A DNA stretch of 64,000 nt from UBA5069 sp964560495 (GCA_964560495.1 CAZLMM010000002.1:1-64000), one strand, 5' to 3'. Shown: positions 23,717-33,223, counted from the stretch's first letter. The notes: a model not told the origin generated them from the letters alone. Numbers and translations are program-made.

Positions 23717-26344
23717 TCACCCATCTGGCGAAGTTTCCCCGGATGTGGCTTCAGCCAGACCGGCGGCAACGGCTTGTTCCAGGGACAGCGCCTCGCCCTT
23801 CCGCCAGGCGTTGGCGAATTCTTCATCGTCCAATGCTGCCTGCGCGGCGGCAGTCAGCGCGTCGAACTCTGCACGGTAGCCGGGCGCCAGGAAGCGCGGC
23901 AGCTTGTGGAGTAACTGTTGGCCGGTCGCCAATAGCAGCACAGCCTGAGCGAAACGCTGACGTAGCAAGGCTGCGCCGCCCAGGTTCATGAGATTGACGG
24001 CGATGAGTTTGGAGTCGCGCAAGTCCCAGCTCATGCTGAGGCTCTCCTTCAGGAAGCGATTTGCGCTCATGGGATCGCCCGCCCGACGCTCGATCTGTCC
24101 CAACATTTGCAGCGTTGCGCTGACGCCCCAAGGAATGCCCATTTGCTGATAGAGGGCATGGGATGTCTGGATGGCCTCACGCGCTGCCGCCAGATCTCCA
24201 TTCAGGTAATTGGCCTCGGCCAACACCAATTGAGTGAGTGCTATGTTGCGCCTAAAGTCAAGTTCTTGAAAGATCTTCAAAGCAATCGTTGCACTCGTGA
24301 CGCTCTGTGTATAGTCGCCCGACATGAAGTGCAAAGATGAATGACCCAAGAGCGCATAAGCAGCGCTTTCGATGCGCTCCAGTTGAGCAGAAATGACCAT
24401 GGCTTCATCGAAATACCTGCGCGCCATCTCGAAATGATTCTCGGCGCCTTCCAAAGCATAGAGTTGAGCAATGGAGATCAACAGGTCGGCGATCATGGGC
24501 TGGTTGTCCAGTGAACGACTCAACTCAAGCGCCTCTTCAAACATGGCAAGGGCGCGATCTGACTGCCCTATGCTATGCGCGATCCAACCGCCGGTGCGCA
24601 GGGCTTCGGCGCAACCTTCCTGATCATTGCACAAACGCAGGATGGTCAAGCTCTCCTCAATCAGCCTGACGCCCTCTTCGTATTTATCTTGCACATGGGC
24701 AAAGCGGGCAGCGGTCAAGAGCGCGTGACCGCGGTAGACCGAAGGCGCGCTGCTGGCCGCCAGCGCCTCTGCCAAAAGCTGGCGACCTTCGACAAAATGA
24801 TTGCGTACATACCAGAATTCGCGCAGCGCGCCGCCCATCTGCTGGCTGCCTTCGGGATCGTGGTCGATGAGCCAGCGCATGGCAATGCGGAGATTGTCGT
24901 GTTCACGTTCGAGTCGCTCCAGCCAGGTATGTTGATCCTTGCCCTGTCGTTGGCGGCTTGCCGCTTCCGCCAACGCAAGGAAGTAGTCAGCGTGGCGGCG
25001 ACGCGCCGCCGTCTCTTCACCCAAGTCAGCCAACTGCTCACAGGCGAATTCGCGCAGCGTCTCCAAGAGGGTGAATCTCTGGCTGTCTGCACCATGCACA
25101 TCGCGCTGCACCAGGCTCTTGGCGACCAGCGAGCGTAGCTCCTGCTCGCCAAAGCCGAAAACGGCCACAGACTCCAGGTCGCAGCCGCCGAAGAAGACCC
25201 CCAAATTGCGAAAAAGCCGCTTTTCTAATTCTGAGAGCAAGTCATAGCTGCGCCGGATGGCAGCGCGCAGGGTGCGCTGATGTGCGGGCAGATCACGAGC
25301 GCCATTGTCGAGCAGGTCGAGGGCGCTCTCCTGCAGGCGAGCAAGCATGGCCTGGGGTGAAAGGAGATCGACGCGTGCCGCAACGAGTTCGATAGCCAGG
25401 GGCAGGCAGTCCAGACGCAGACAGATCTCGGCAACCACCGATGCGTCGTCCGCCGAGGGTGCAAAGTCTGGGTCGACGGCCTGGGCGCGTTGAAGAAATA
25501 GCTCCACGGCAGACGCAGGCGCCAGAGACTGCACTTTGTAGCGTTGTTCGGCGCGTAACCGAAGGGGTTCGCGGCTTGTCGCCAACAGACGCAGACCAGC
25601 ACACTCTTGCAGCAAGGTGGCGATGAGGGGAGCGCACTCGGCCACCTGCTCGAAGTTGTCGAGTACAAGTAACAGTTCTTTGCGCCGCAGGTGCTCGATG
25701 AGGCGCGTGAGGGCCGGTTTGTTGCTCGGTTCGGTCAAGCCGAGAGCGGCGGCAATGGTGGAGGCAACCACCTCTGGATCGCTGATGGCTGCCAAAGCCA
25801 CGAAGACTGCGCCGTCTCGGTAGAGCGAGCGCAGCCTTGCGGCTACTTCCAGACCCAGGCGCGTTTTGCCCACGCCGGGTGGACCGATCAGCGTCAAGAG
25901 GCGACCCGGCGCTTCGGCCAGCCGTCGGGCAATGACGCCCAGTTCCCGTTCGCGTCCGATGAGCGCAGCGGCCGGCTGCGGCAACGCGCCTGGATCGTCC
26001 ACCTCTTGTTCTTGAATGGTGGTCTGCACCGATCGCGCGACAAGTTTCACAATCGGTGGTCGTTCGCCGCGCGCCAGGGCGGCCAGCTCCACCAGACGTT
26101 GGGCCAGGTGCGCTTCTTCGGGCAGCGTCAGAACCGGTGTGAATAGTTCTGCGATCTGCTTCAAGTCAGGTAGACGTTCATTTTGTTCCAGGCGCGAGAT
26201 TTGTGCTGTGCTCAAGCCAACCTGAGCTGCCAACTCGCCCTGGGTCATTCCTGCGCGGCGGCGTAGTTGCCGGAGCAAATCGCCAAAGGTGGGAGCAGAC
26301 GTGTCTGTGCGCGACAAGGCCGCGATTCCTTTCTGTGCGACCAT
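23717..26344 (-). CDS. XRE-family regulator with NB-ARC-type ATPase and TPR repeats
   Basis: An 875-residue signalling regulator. Residues about 20-75 are an XRE helix-turn-helix (MTQGELAAQVGLSTAQISRL). A P-loop STAND/NB-ARC-type ATPase begins at TLIGPPGVGKTRLGLEVAA (Walker A near 154-161) with Walker B LLLVLDNFEQVA and GLRLLATSREPLRLRAE. The C-terminal half is about ten TPR-like helical repeats (GHALLTAARFAHVQDKYEEG and similar). The architecture is common in Actinobacteria and Chloroflexota, where such proteins sense an unknown ligand through the TPRs. The ATG at 26344 is preferred to an upstream TTG. A small divergent ORF lies beyond its promoter. Confidence 0.9.
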   Translation of the reverse strand: MVAQKGIAALSRTDTSAPTFGDLLRQLRRRAGMTQGELAAQVGLSTAQISRLEQNERLPDLKQIAELFTPVLTLPEEAHLAQRLVELAALARGERPPIVKLVARSVQTTIQEQEVDDPGALPQPAAALIGRERELGVIARRLAEAPGRLLTLIGPPGVGKTRLGLEVAARLRSLYRDGAVFVALAAISDPEVVASTIAAALGLTEPSNKPALTRLIEHLRRKELLLVLDNFEQVAECAPLIATLLQECAGLRLLATSREPLRLRAEQRYKVQSLAPASAVELFLQRAQAVDPDFAPSADDASVVAEICLRLDCLPLAIELVAARVDLLSPQAMLARLQESALDLLDNGARDLPAHQRTLRAAIRRSYDLLSELEKRLFRNLGVFFGGCDLESVAVFGFGEQELRSLVAKSLVQRDVHGADSQRFTLLETLREFACEQLADLGEETAARRRHADYFLALAEAASRQRQGKDQHTWLERLEREHDNLRIAMRWLIDHDPEGSQQMGGALREFWYVRNHFVEGRQLLAEALAASSAPSVYRGHALLTAARFAHVQDKYEEGVRLIEESLTILRLCNDQEGCAEALRTGGWIAHSIGQSDRALAMFEEALELSRSLDNQPMIADLLISIAQLYALEGAENHFEMARRYFDEAMVISAQLERIESAAYALLGHSSLHFMSGDYTQSVTSATIALKIFQELDFRRNIALTQLVLAEANYLNGDLAAAREAIQTSHALYQQMGIPWGVSATLQMLGQIERRAGDPMSANRFLKESLSMSWDLRDSKLIAVNLMNLGGAALLRQRFAQAVLLLATGQQLLHKLPRFLAPGYRAEFDALTAAAQAALDDEEFANAWRKGEALSLEQAVAAGLAEATSGETSPDG

Positions 26345-26408
26345 TCGTGTCAAATATCTGGTAAGAAAACCCCTTGTATCGTGAGAGGATTACGCCTATG
26401 CTGACGCC

Positions 26409-26639
26409 ATGACACGGCGAACTCTGCGCACCATCACGGTCACGATCGTTGAAACCTGGATTCTCGTTTGGGACGACGATGAGCCAGGACAAAGGCCCGA
26501 AGATGCGCATCTGGTTACCCACACTGCTCACATTCAGCGATGTACAACCAGTCAGAACTTGTCCCGCGACCAGGCTTCTGGTCATAAGGCTCCCGTAGAA
26601 GAGGGCCACGACTCGTCGTCATCAACGGATCGATCATAA
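26409..26639 (+). CDS. Possible small protein divergent from the XRE-ATPase regulator
   Basis: A 76-codon frame in the 439-base interval 26345-26783. Its first 27 residues (TRRTLRTITVTIVETWILVW then DDDEPG) form alternating hydrophobic strand sequence that I recall seeing in tiny Chloroflexota ORFs beside such regulators; the rest is polar and low in structure. No SD is apparent, so confidence is limited. The remainder of the interval (26640-26783) holds only the leader of the next gene, with GGAGGTG before its ATG and the phrase GTCAACCTGGCG, which also occurs near 58078. Confidence 0.3.
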   Translation: MTRRTLRTITVTIVETWILVWDDDEPGQRPEDAHLVTHTAHIQRCTTSQNLSRDQASGHKAPVEEGHDSSSSTDRS

Positions 26640-26783
26640 CACGCGCAACGCGGCGATCGCCAACGGCGACTGGATTGTTCGCAGCCCCTGCTGGTCTTGA
26701 GATTGACTACTCATATCGCCGTTCATCACGAGTGACGCATGGATTGTCAACCTGGCGTTCAATAACGACTTGGAGGTGAAATC

Positions 26784-29700
26784 ATGAAGACTTTCCCGCA
26801 TTCTATCTTACTGGCGCTTCTGATGATCGTTGGCGTGCTATACCCTGGGCCAGCTCCCTTGGGCAGCGTCTATGCGGCCTCCCACGCCAACATGGTTATC
26901 TATGGCGATGGCCTGGCCGCCGGTTGGGAAAACTGGTCATGGGAGGCAACCGTCGATCCGAACAATGCAGCCATCGTTCACAGCGGCGCACATGCGTTGG
27001 CCGTCACCTATAACGCAGCCTGGGCAGGTCTCTCGTTGCGTTCAGCAACCGCCATTGAGACCGGGGCCTATCGCGCCATTCGTTTTTGGGCTCATGGCGG
27101 CGACGCCGACCATGCCGTCACGCTCTACACCGAAGACGCTGACGGCGGGGGAAACGCCAGCGCCAGCAAGTCGCTGACGCTGCCAGCCAACGCATGGGCA
27201 GAATTCACCGTGGCGCTGAGCGAATTGGGCAACCCGCAACTCATCAAGCGCCTCAACCTCCAGGATGCCAGCGGCGCGCCCCAATCGGTCTTTTTTCTCG
27301 ACGATGTGGAGATGGTTGCAACCGAAAGCGGCCCTACATTTCCCGATGCAACCCCTGACCGTACATTGAATTTCCCTGGCGCGCTTTCGGGCGTCGCCAT
27401 CGCTCCCAATGGGCGGCTCTATGTGGCTGCATGGCGCGAGAATCGCGTCTACAGTTGGCCCAATGCAGCCACAGCGGAAGATCCAGCAGCGTCCGCTGAT
27501 CTGGTCTTTGGCGATGTGTATGACACACGCCCTCTGAACCCGGACGACGGCTGCGGCGTAGCAGAGACGAGCGCCAGCCTCCTCTGTGGGCCGGAAAGCG
27601 TAGCCGTGGACAGCCAGAACAATCTCTATGTGGCCGACACTTACAACCATCGAGTGCTCATCTTTTTTGACCCGGACAACGACGCCGACCCGACGGAAGC
27701 CGACGCGGTGTTGGGGCAGTGCAGCAGCTTCGCCAGCCACGCGCAGCACATGGATTCGCCCGCCGGCAACGGTGTGATGGAAGGCTTTTCCTTCGCCCGT
27801 GGCCTGGCGCTGGAAGCCGATGGCGATCTGTGGGTGATCGACCAGTTCGGTCATCGCGCCGTCAGGTTCAACCAACCATTGACCACTGATACGATTCCTG
27901 ATCTGGTGGTCGGGCAGGCTGATCTCACAGCGCTGGGCGCAAACAATCTCCAATACCCATTGGGTGTGGCGGTGGACGGCGAGGGCAATGTCTATGTGGC
28001 CGATGTTCAGGCAAATCAGGTCGTGCGCTTCGATGCGCCGGCAGCCAACCAGGCTGCGCCAGACCTGGCCTACACGGATTACGCCGGGATCAACCCCTTC
28101 GAGGGGCCGACCGATGTGACTCTCGACGCCCACGGCAATCTCTATGTCGCCTACAATGCTATGCGCAAGATCGGCGTTTTTGCCGCGCCCCTTTCGGATA
28201 CGACGGGCGACTATGTCATCAACGATGTAAACTATCCTCACGGCATGGCCTTCGACCCAGCGGACAGCCTCTATGTGGCATTGTGCAACGGCGTCTATCC
28301 GTGTGACAATGTTGGCAAACTGTTGGTCTTCCAAGCGCCGGACGGTCCGCCGCCCACGCCCGATCCCACAGTCGATGTAACGCTGACGGTCGATGTTGCG
28401 GCCAATCGCAAGCCCATCAGCGATCTGATCTACGGCATGAACTGGGGCGACGAAACCTTCGCCGCCGGGCTAGACATCCCCGTGCGGCGTTGGGGCGGCA
28501 ATCGCACGACCCGCTACAACTGGCGCAACGACATGTCCAACACCGCCATCGACTGGTATTTCGAGAATGTGCGCGAGAGCAATGCGGCCAACCCACCCGA
28601 TGATTCGGCGGTGAACCGCTTCATCGCCCAAGACCGGCGCACAGGCGCATCAACCTATCTCACCGTGCCGCTCGTCGGTTGGGTGAGCAACGACGACGGC
28701 GCGGCGTGCAGCTTCGATACAGCGAAATACACCTATACGCCGGCTCTCCATCCCGACGGCGCGCCGGCCTTCTCGCCCGACCGCCCCACCTGCGGCAGTG
28801 GGGTCATCCAGTATAGGAACGGAAACAGTTGGGAGCCGATCTTCTATATTGGCAACGATCCCCTTGACACGAGCATTGCAGTCGATGCTTCGTTCGCCGG
28901 GGACTGGGCGACCCATCTCACGGGCAAGTTTGGCGGGGCGGCAAATGGCGGCGTGCGCTTCTATGGCATGGACAACGAGCCGGAGTTGTGGAACACCACC
29001 CACGCCGATGTCCACCCCCAGGGCTACAGCTACGATGAGTTGGCGGAAAAGACCATCGACTATGCGGCCGCCATCAAGGCAGTCGATCCTGCGGCGCAGG
29101 TGTTGGGGCCAGAATTTGGCGGCTGGTGGGGTTATTTTACTTCGGCCCTGGACACGGCAAACGGGAACAGCGCCGACCGCCTGGCCCACGGAGATGTGGA
29201 GGTGACCGCCTGGTACTTGCAGCAGCTGGCCGCCTATGAGCAGGCAAACGGCGTACGATTGCTCGACTATCTAAGTCTGCACTTCTATCCCCAGGCTGAC
29301 AACGTGTTTCTGGCTCCCCAATTGAACGACCCGGCCACACAGCAGCGTCGCCTGCGCTCGGTGCGCGCCCTGTGGGATCCAACCTACGTTGATGAAAGCT
29401 GGATCAAGGACACGGCTGACGGGCCGAGTGTGCAGCTCATCCCGCGCATGCGTCAATGGATCGACGCGAACTATCCGGGCACGAAGCTGGCGATCAGCGA
29501 ATACAACTGGGGCGGGTTGGATCATATCAATGGCGCGTTGGCCCAGGCTGACATCCTCGGCGTCTTTGGGCGCGAAGGTGTCGATCTGGCTGCCATGTGG
29601 GACCCGCCAGCGCTGAGCCAACCTGCTGCTTACGCTTTTCGCATCTATCGCAACTATGATGGTCTGGGCGCACGTTTTGGCGATGTGAGCGTGGCGGCGA

Positions 29701-30038
29701 CGAGCAGCGACCAGGGCAAGCTGTCGGTCTATGCTGCCCAACGCAGCAGCGATGGCTGGCTGACGCTGGTCATCGTCAACAAAAGCGGCGGAGCGCTTAC
29801 CGCCAGCGTCAATGTCGCCAACTTCGACGGCGAAGCGAGCGCGCAGATCTATCGCTACAGCGTCGCCAACCTGAACGCCGTCGTGCAGGAGGCCGACCAA
29901 CCGCTGACCAACGGCGCATTCACGGCATCTTTCCCGGCCGATTCCATTACGCTGGCAGTCATTCCCGGCATGAACGATCCGGACCCAACAGGCGGCTCAA
30001 CGACGCGCAGCGTCTACCTGCCACTGGTGAAGAGATAG
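26784..30038 (+). CDS. Secreted glycosidase: CBM-like, NHL propeller and GH44-like domains
   Basis: A 1084-residue exported enzyme. Residues 1-32 are a signal peptide ending near VYAA. Residues about 35-180 are a beta-sandwich resembling a carbohydrate-binding module. Residues about 190-515 carry NHL-propeller repeats (such as PESVAVDSQNNLYVADTYNH and PLGVAVDGEGNVYVADVQAN). Residues about 530-1060 match GH44 endoglucanase/xyloglucanase: VRRWGGNRTTRYNW at 566, putative acid/base Glu732 in DNEPELW, putative nucleophile Glu906 in AISEYNWGG. The C-terminus ends VYLPLVKR, the tail typical of secreted Chloroflexota proteins. It likely cuts beta-glucans or xyloglucan outside the cell. GGAGGTG precedes the ATG. 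Confidence 0.88.
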   Translation: MKTFPHSILLALLMIVGVLYPGPAPLGSVYAASHANMVIYGDGLAAGWENWSWEATVDPNNAAIVHSGAHALAVTYNAAWAGLSLRSATAIETGAYRAIRFWAHGGDADHAVTLYTEDADGGGNASASKSLTLPANAWAEFTVALSELGNPQLIKRLNLQDASGAPQSVFFLDDVEMVATESGPTFPDATPDRTLNFPGALSGVAIAPNGRLYVAAWRENRVYSWPNAATAEDPAASADLVFGDVYDTRPLNPDDGCGVAETSASLLCGPESVAVDSQNNLYVADTYNHRVLIFFDPDNDADPTEADAVLGQCSSFASHAQHMDSPAGNGVMEGFSFARGLALEADGDLWVIDQFGHRAVRFNQPLTTDTIPDLVVGQADLTALGANNLQYPLGVAVDGEGNVYVADVQANQVVRFDAPAANQAAPDLAYTDYAGINPFEGPTDVTLDAHGNLYVAYNAMRKIGVFAAPLSDTTGDYVINDVNYPHGMAFDPADSLYVALCNGVYPCDNVGKLLVFQAPDGPPPTPDPTVDVTLTVDVAANRKPISDLIYGMNWGDETFAAGLDIPVRRWGGNRTTRYNWRNDMSNTAIDWYFENVRESNAANPPDDSAVNRFIAQDRRTGASTYLTVPLVGWVSNDDGAACSFDTAKYTYTPALHPDGAPAFSPDRPTCGSGVIQYRNGNSWEPIFYIGNDPLDTSIAVDASFAGDWATHLTGKFGGAANGGVRFYGMDNEPELWNTTHADVHPQGYSYDELAEKTIDYAAAIKAVDPAAQVLGPEFGGWWGYFTSALDTANGNSADRLAHGDVEVTAWYLQQLAAYEQANGVRLLDYLSLHFYPQADNVFLAPQLNDPATQQRRLRSVRALWDPTYVDESWIKDTADGPSVQLIPRMRQWIDANYPGTKLAISEYNWGGLDHINGALAQADILGVFGREGVDLAAMWDPPALSQPAAYAFRIYRNYDGLGARFGDVSVAATSSDQGKLSVYAAQRSSDGWLTLVIVNKSGGALTASVNVANFDGEASAQIYRYSVANLNAVVQEADQPLTNGAFTASFPADSITLAVIPGMNDPDPTGGSTTRSVYLPLVKR

Positions 30039-30162
30039 GCTTGATCGATAGCGATTCGACGTGTTTGACAGGAATGCACAGAACATGTTAGCTTGAAACC
30101 TATAGACGACGGCTCTGTATATAAACTTCCTCAGATTACAGGCAAAACTACGGGAACTCTCC

Positions 30163-30546
30163 ATGAAACTCGAACACGCAGCCATCAACGTTCACGATCC
30201 CATTGGTCTGGCCCACTGGTTGGCCGACAACCTGGGGTTGCGCATCGTCGTTGCCAACACGACGGGCACCTGCACCCACTTTCTTGCCGATGAGGCGGGC
30301 AGCATGATTGAACTGTACAACAATCCGATTGCGCCGTTGCCAGACTACGGCGCAATCGACCCCTACAACCTCCATTTTGCCTTCTCCACGAGCGACATCG
30401 AGCGCGAACGCGATCGTCTGATGACCGCCGGTGCAACGCCAGTGGGTGAGATTTCCACCACGCCCGCTGGGGATCGCCTGGCTTTTCTGCGCGCACCGGG
30501 CGATGTACCCATTCAGTTAGCGCAGCGGCATAAGCCGCTGGTGTAG
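30163..30546 (+). CDS. Small VOC (glyoxalase-like) protein
   Basis: A 127-residue single-module VOC protein: LEHAAINVHDPIGLAHWLAD, a central GSMIELYNNP strand holding the Glu metal ligand, NLHFAFSTSDIERERDRL and the final FLRAPGDVPIQLAQR. Members include glyoxalases, dioxygenases and resistance proteins, and the substrate cannot be told. It follows the GH44-like gene by 124 bases with no obvious SD match, so co-transcription is uncertain. Confidence 0.8.
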   Translation: MKLEHAAINVHDPIGLAHWLADNLGLRIVVANTTGTCTHFLADEAGSMIELYNNPIAPLPDYGAIDPYNLHFAFSTSDIERERDRLMTAGATPVGEISTTPAGDRLAFLRAPGDVPIQLAQRHKPLV

Positions 30547-31069
30547 AGCGAACACAATTCAGGTGCAAATGCTTGCGCATCGTTGCAGCAGCGTCGCCAC
30601 CTGCACCTCTTTCTTCCCCACACCCTGTCGCTTCATCTGAACAGTATCCATGCTCCTGCGGGGCGCTATCAACAATGAAAATGGCGCAAGTGGCTCGTGG
30701 CTCATGATTCGTTACGAGTCACGGGCCACTATTTTCCGAATATCCGAATAGATGTAGTGCATCATCCACATGATCCCGAAAACGTTCAGTGCGCACATGA
30801 GCGTGCGCCTCGCCTGCATGTGGGTGTGTAGACTCGACGATTCATAACATTCAGTGGTCGAAACAGTAGTAGACCCGCGTTCTTCTCTCTCGGCTCGCTG
30901 CGCTGTGACAGTAACTTTTCGCACTTCTGGATTCACCCTTCTTGTGCTATGATCGAACGAAATGAGTCTTCCGCATGGCATCGGCAAGGTAGTTGATCAG
31001 GGACGGGCCATAGGGACGCTATCTCAATAAAGGGCGAACCAGAAACTCTCACCAACACTTGTACGTACC
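30547..31069. other. Intergenic region, 523 bases, with a hairpin
   Basis: No convincing gene. A reverse-strand frame (30712-30987) ends in a hydrophobic stretch but has an unlikely N-terminal half, so it is not called. An inverted repeat (next entry) divides the region. Confidence 0.5.
30690..30729. terminator. Inverted repeat, possible terminator
   Basis: Arms GTGGCTCGTGGCTC (30690-30703) and GAGTCACGGGCCAC (30716-30729) pair at 12 of 14 positions with a 12-base loop, followed by TATTTTCC. It could terminate the upstream VOC transcript, or be a fragment of a dispersed intergenic repeat. Confidence 0.4.
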
Positions 31070-31759
31070 ATGCTGAGCAATTCGATACAACCCGCCACCT
31101 ACTTTCTCTTGATTCGCCACGGCGAGAACGAATGGGTGGATAAAGGTTTGCTGGCAGGTCGCACATCTGGCGTTCATCTCAATGAGAAAGGACGCCAGCA
31201 GGCGGCAGGACTGGTGGAACATCTGCAACGTCAGCCGATCCACGCCATCTACTCCAGCCCACTTGAACGTTGTTTAGAGACGGCTCAACCGCTGGCCCAT
31301 GCGCGCGGGTTGCCGATCGTTGTGGAAGATGGCCTGGTCGAGGTGGATTACGGTGAATGGATGGGCGGCGAGTTGAAAGAACTGGGCAAGCGCCCAGAGT
31401 GGCATGCGGTGCAGCACCACCCCAGCACCTTTCGTTTTCCGGGCGGCGAATCGTTGCGCGAGGTGCAGTATAGGGCGATTGGGGTTCTGGAGAGGCTGTC
31501 CGCCGCGCACTCTCATCAGGTGGTGGCTTTGTTCAGCCACGGCGATGTTATCCGCACGCTGACAGCCCACTGCGCAGGTACGGCGCTCGATCTCTTTCAG
31601 CGGATACACATTTCCACCGGCTCCATCACTGTTGTAGCGCAGTTTGGCGATCGGCCGGCCTTGCTCAACATGAACGTCTTGCCAGAGCCAGCGGTGTTTG
31701 AGTTCAAGGCGTCGGAAGAACAGCAGGCATCGCAAGAGAGTCAGATGTCGAGCAAGTAG
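31070..31759 (+). CDS. Histidine phosphatase (MSMEG_4193-type putative phosphomutase)
   Basis: A 229-residue histidine phosphatase. The catalytic LIRHGENEWVDKG motif is followed by IYSSPLERCLETAQPLA, an acidic GLVEVDYGEWMGGEL loop and the second catalytic His in ALFSHGDVIRTL. With the next two genes it reproduces the phosphatase/DUF3090/SCO1664 trio well known from Actinobacteria, where the set lies near mycothiol and tRNA-related genes but remains uncharacterised. The C-terminal 25 residues are a polar Gln/Ser/Glu tail. Confidence 0.87.
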   Translation: MLSNSIQPATYFLLIRHGENEWVDKGLLAGRTSGVHLNEKGRQQAAGLVEHLQRQPIHAIYSSPLERCLETAQPLAHARGLPIVVEDGLVEVDYGEWMGGELKELGKRPEWHAVQHHPSTFRFPGGESLREVQYRAIGVLERLSAAHSHQVVALFSHGDVIRTLTAHCAGTALDLFQRIHISTGSITVVAQFGDRPALLNMNVLPEPAVFEFKASEEQQASQESQMSSK

Positions 31760-31786
31760 GTTTGCAGGTCACGAGAAGGGTCGTAT

Positions 31787-32338
31787 ATGGCAAGGCTCGT
31801 CTACGATTTGAATCCCGTTCAGCATATCATCGCCGACGCCATCGGTGAGCCAGGCAAGCGCACCTTTTTCTTACAGGCGCGCACAGGCTCGCGGGTGGTG
31901 AGTGTGGTGATGGAAAAACAAGAGGTGGGCAGTCTGGCTGTCAGCGTCCTTCAATTGCTGGAGGAACTGGAGAACCAATATCCCGATCTCCCGCCAGCTT
32001 CAACGCGTGGCTATAAGGCTCGCCCCGATCATCCCATGGACCCGGCTTTTCGCGTGGGTGAGTTGAGCATTGGCTACGATGAAAAATCCGACATGATCTG
32101 GCTGCTGGCCAAGGCGTTGATTGTCAACGCTGAAGGACAGGTTGTCGATCCAGATGATGAGAGTGTACCTGCCGTACGTTTTGTCGCAACGCGCGGTATG
32201 ATGCGCGCGATGAGCGAACATGCGTTGGAAGTCATTGCCCAAGGGCGTCCTATCTGCCCACTTTGCGGACGCGCCATCGACCGTGAAGGTCATTTCTGCC
32301 CGCGCACTGATGGGCACGCCGCGCCGATAGTCTTTTAA
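31787..32338 (+). CDS. DUF3090 family protein
   Basis: A 183-residue DUF3090 protein: RLVYDLNPVQHIIADAIGEP, RTFFLQARTGSRVVSVVMEK, FRVGELSIGYDEKSDMIWLL and a C-terminal zinc-ribbon-like CPLCGR...FCPRTDGH segment. The RNA-polymerase-unrelated zinc motif resembles those in small regulatory or scaffold proteins. It is always, in my recollection, next to the SCO1664 kinase-like gene. Function unknown; the trio suggests a phosphorylation-dependent pathway. Confidence 0.88.
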   Translation: MARLVYDLNPVQHIIADAIGEPGKRTFFLQARTGSRVVSVVMEKQEVGSLAVSVLQLLEELENQYPDLPPASTRGYKARPDHPMDPAFRVGELSIGYDEKSDMIWLLAKALIVNAEGQVVDPDDESVPAVRFVATRGMMRAMSEHALEVIAQGRPICPLCGRAIDREGHFCPRTDGHAAPIVF

Positions 32339-32369
32339 CTCTCCCGTGTAATTGGTCCAAATTCCGTCC

Positions 32370-33140
32370 ATGAGCTTGGAAGCCGAAGACCAGCAGGGCG
32401 AATGCGCAACATCGATCACAGAACAGCGGGTCTTGACCGCCCTGGCGCGCGGCAGGGTGACCGAGCGCGGATTACTGCCCTACAGTTCGAATCATAGCTT
32501 CTTGGTGCTTGTTTCTGACGACGACGTAAATTTTGCTGCGGTGTATAAACCCCAACACGGCGAAAGCCCGCTGTGGGATTTCGAGTGGGGCACTCTCTGT
32601 AAGCGTGAAACGGCTGCTTTTCTGATCAGCAGCGTATTAGGGTGGAACCTGGTACCGCCGACAGTGTTGCGCAAGGCGACGCGGGGGACTGGCAGCGTGC
32701 AATTCTATGTTGAGCATGACGCCAACGCTCATTACTTCACCGTGCAGGCAGATGCCCGCTTCGCTGATTCCTTACGTCGACTCGCCCTCTTTGATTATGT
32801 GGCGAACAACGCTGACCGCAAGAGTGGTCACTGCCTGATCGGTCTGGATGGTCGACTGTGGGCCATCGATCACGGCATCTGCTTTCACGTGGAATACAAA
32901 CTGCGCACCGTCATTTGGGAGTTTTCCGATGAGGCTATTGCGCCAGTATTGCTGGACGATCTCGACGAACTACGGATGCAGTTGGTGAATCCAAAGGGCG
33001 AGCTGACGCGGCAGCTTTGCAGCCTGTTGAGTGAGCCTGAACGGAAGGCGTTGAACGACCGTGTGCATCGTCTCTTGCGCAAAGAGCGTTACCCGGCGCC
33101 GCCGCCTCATCGCCGCAATTACCCATGGCCGCCGATCTAA
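32370..33140 (+). CDS. SCO1664-family (PI3/4-kinase-like) protein
   Basis: A 256-residue protein of the SCO1664 family. It has the fold of atypical phosphoinositide/HipA-like kinases: FAAVYKPQHGESPLWDFEWG holds the ATP-binding Lys, LALFDYVANNADRKSGHCLI the catalytic loop (Asp/Asn), and LWAIDHGICFHVEYKLRTV the metal-binding Asp. The likely role is phosphorylation of a small molecule or protein. The ATG at 32370 is chosen over a TTG at 32352. It follows DUF3090 by 31 bases, completing the trio. Confidence 0.87.
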   Translation: MSLEAEDQQGECATSITEQRVLTALARGRVTERGLLPYSSNHSFLVLVSDDDVNFAAVYKPQHGESPLWDFEWGTLCKRETAAFLISSVLGWNLVPPTVLRKATRGTGSVQFYVEHDANAHYFTVQADARFADSLRRLALFDYVANNADRKSGHCLIGLDGRLWAIDHGICFHVEYKLRTVIWEFSDEAIAPVLLDDLDELRMQLVNPKGELTRQLCSLLSEPERKALNDRVHRLLRKERYPAPPPHRRNYPWPPI

Positions 33141-33223
33141 CTCAAAATCGATCAGAACGCTTGGCGGCATACGAGCAACACTTGACCAGATCACCTGCAG
33201 AGAATCGGGAGTAAGGAGCGTTC

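Noticed and set aside
30064..30092. TTGACA with 17-base spacing to TTAGCT before the small VOC gene, as a sigma-70 promoter
   Set aside because: The minus-10 match is only two of six positions, too weak to report.
30712..30987. Reverse-strand 91-codon frame with a hydrophobic end
   Set aside because: The N-terminal two thirds looks non-coding and there is no SD. Only the last 28 residues look protein-like.
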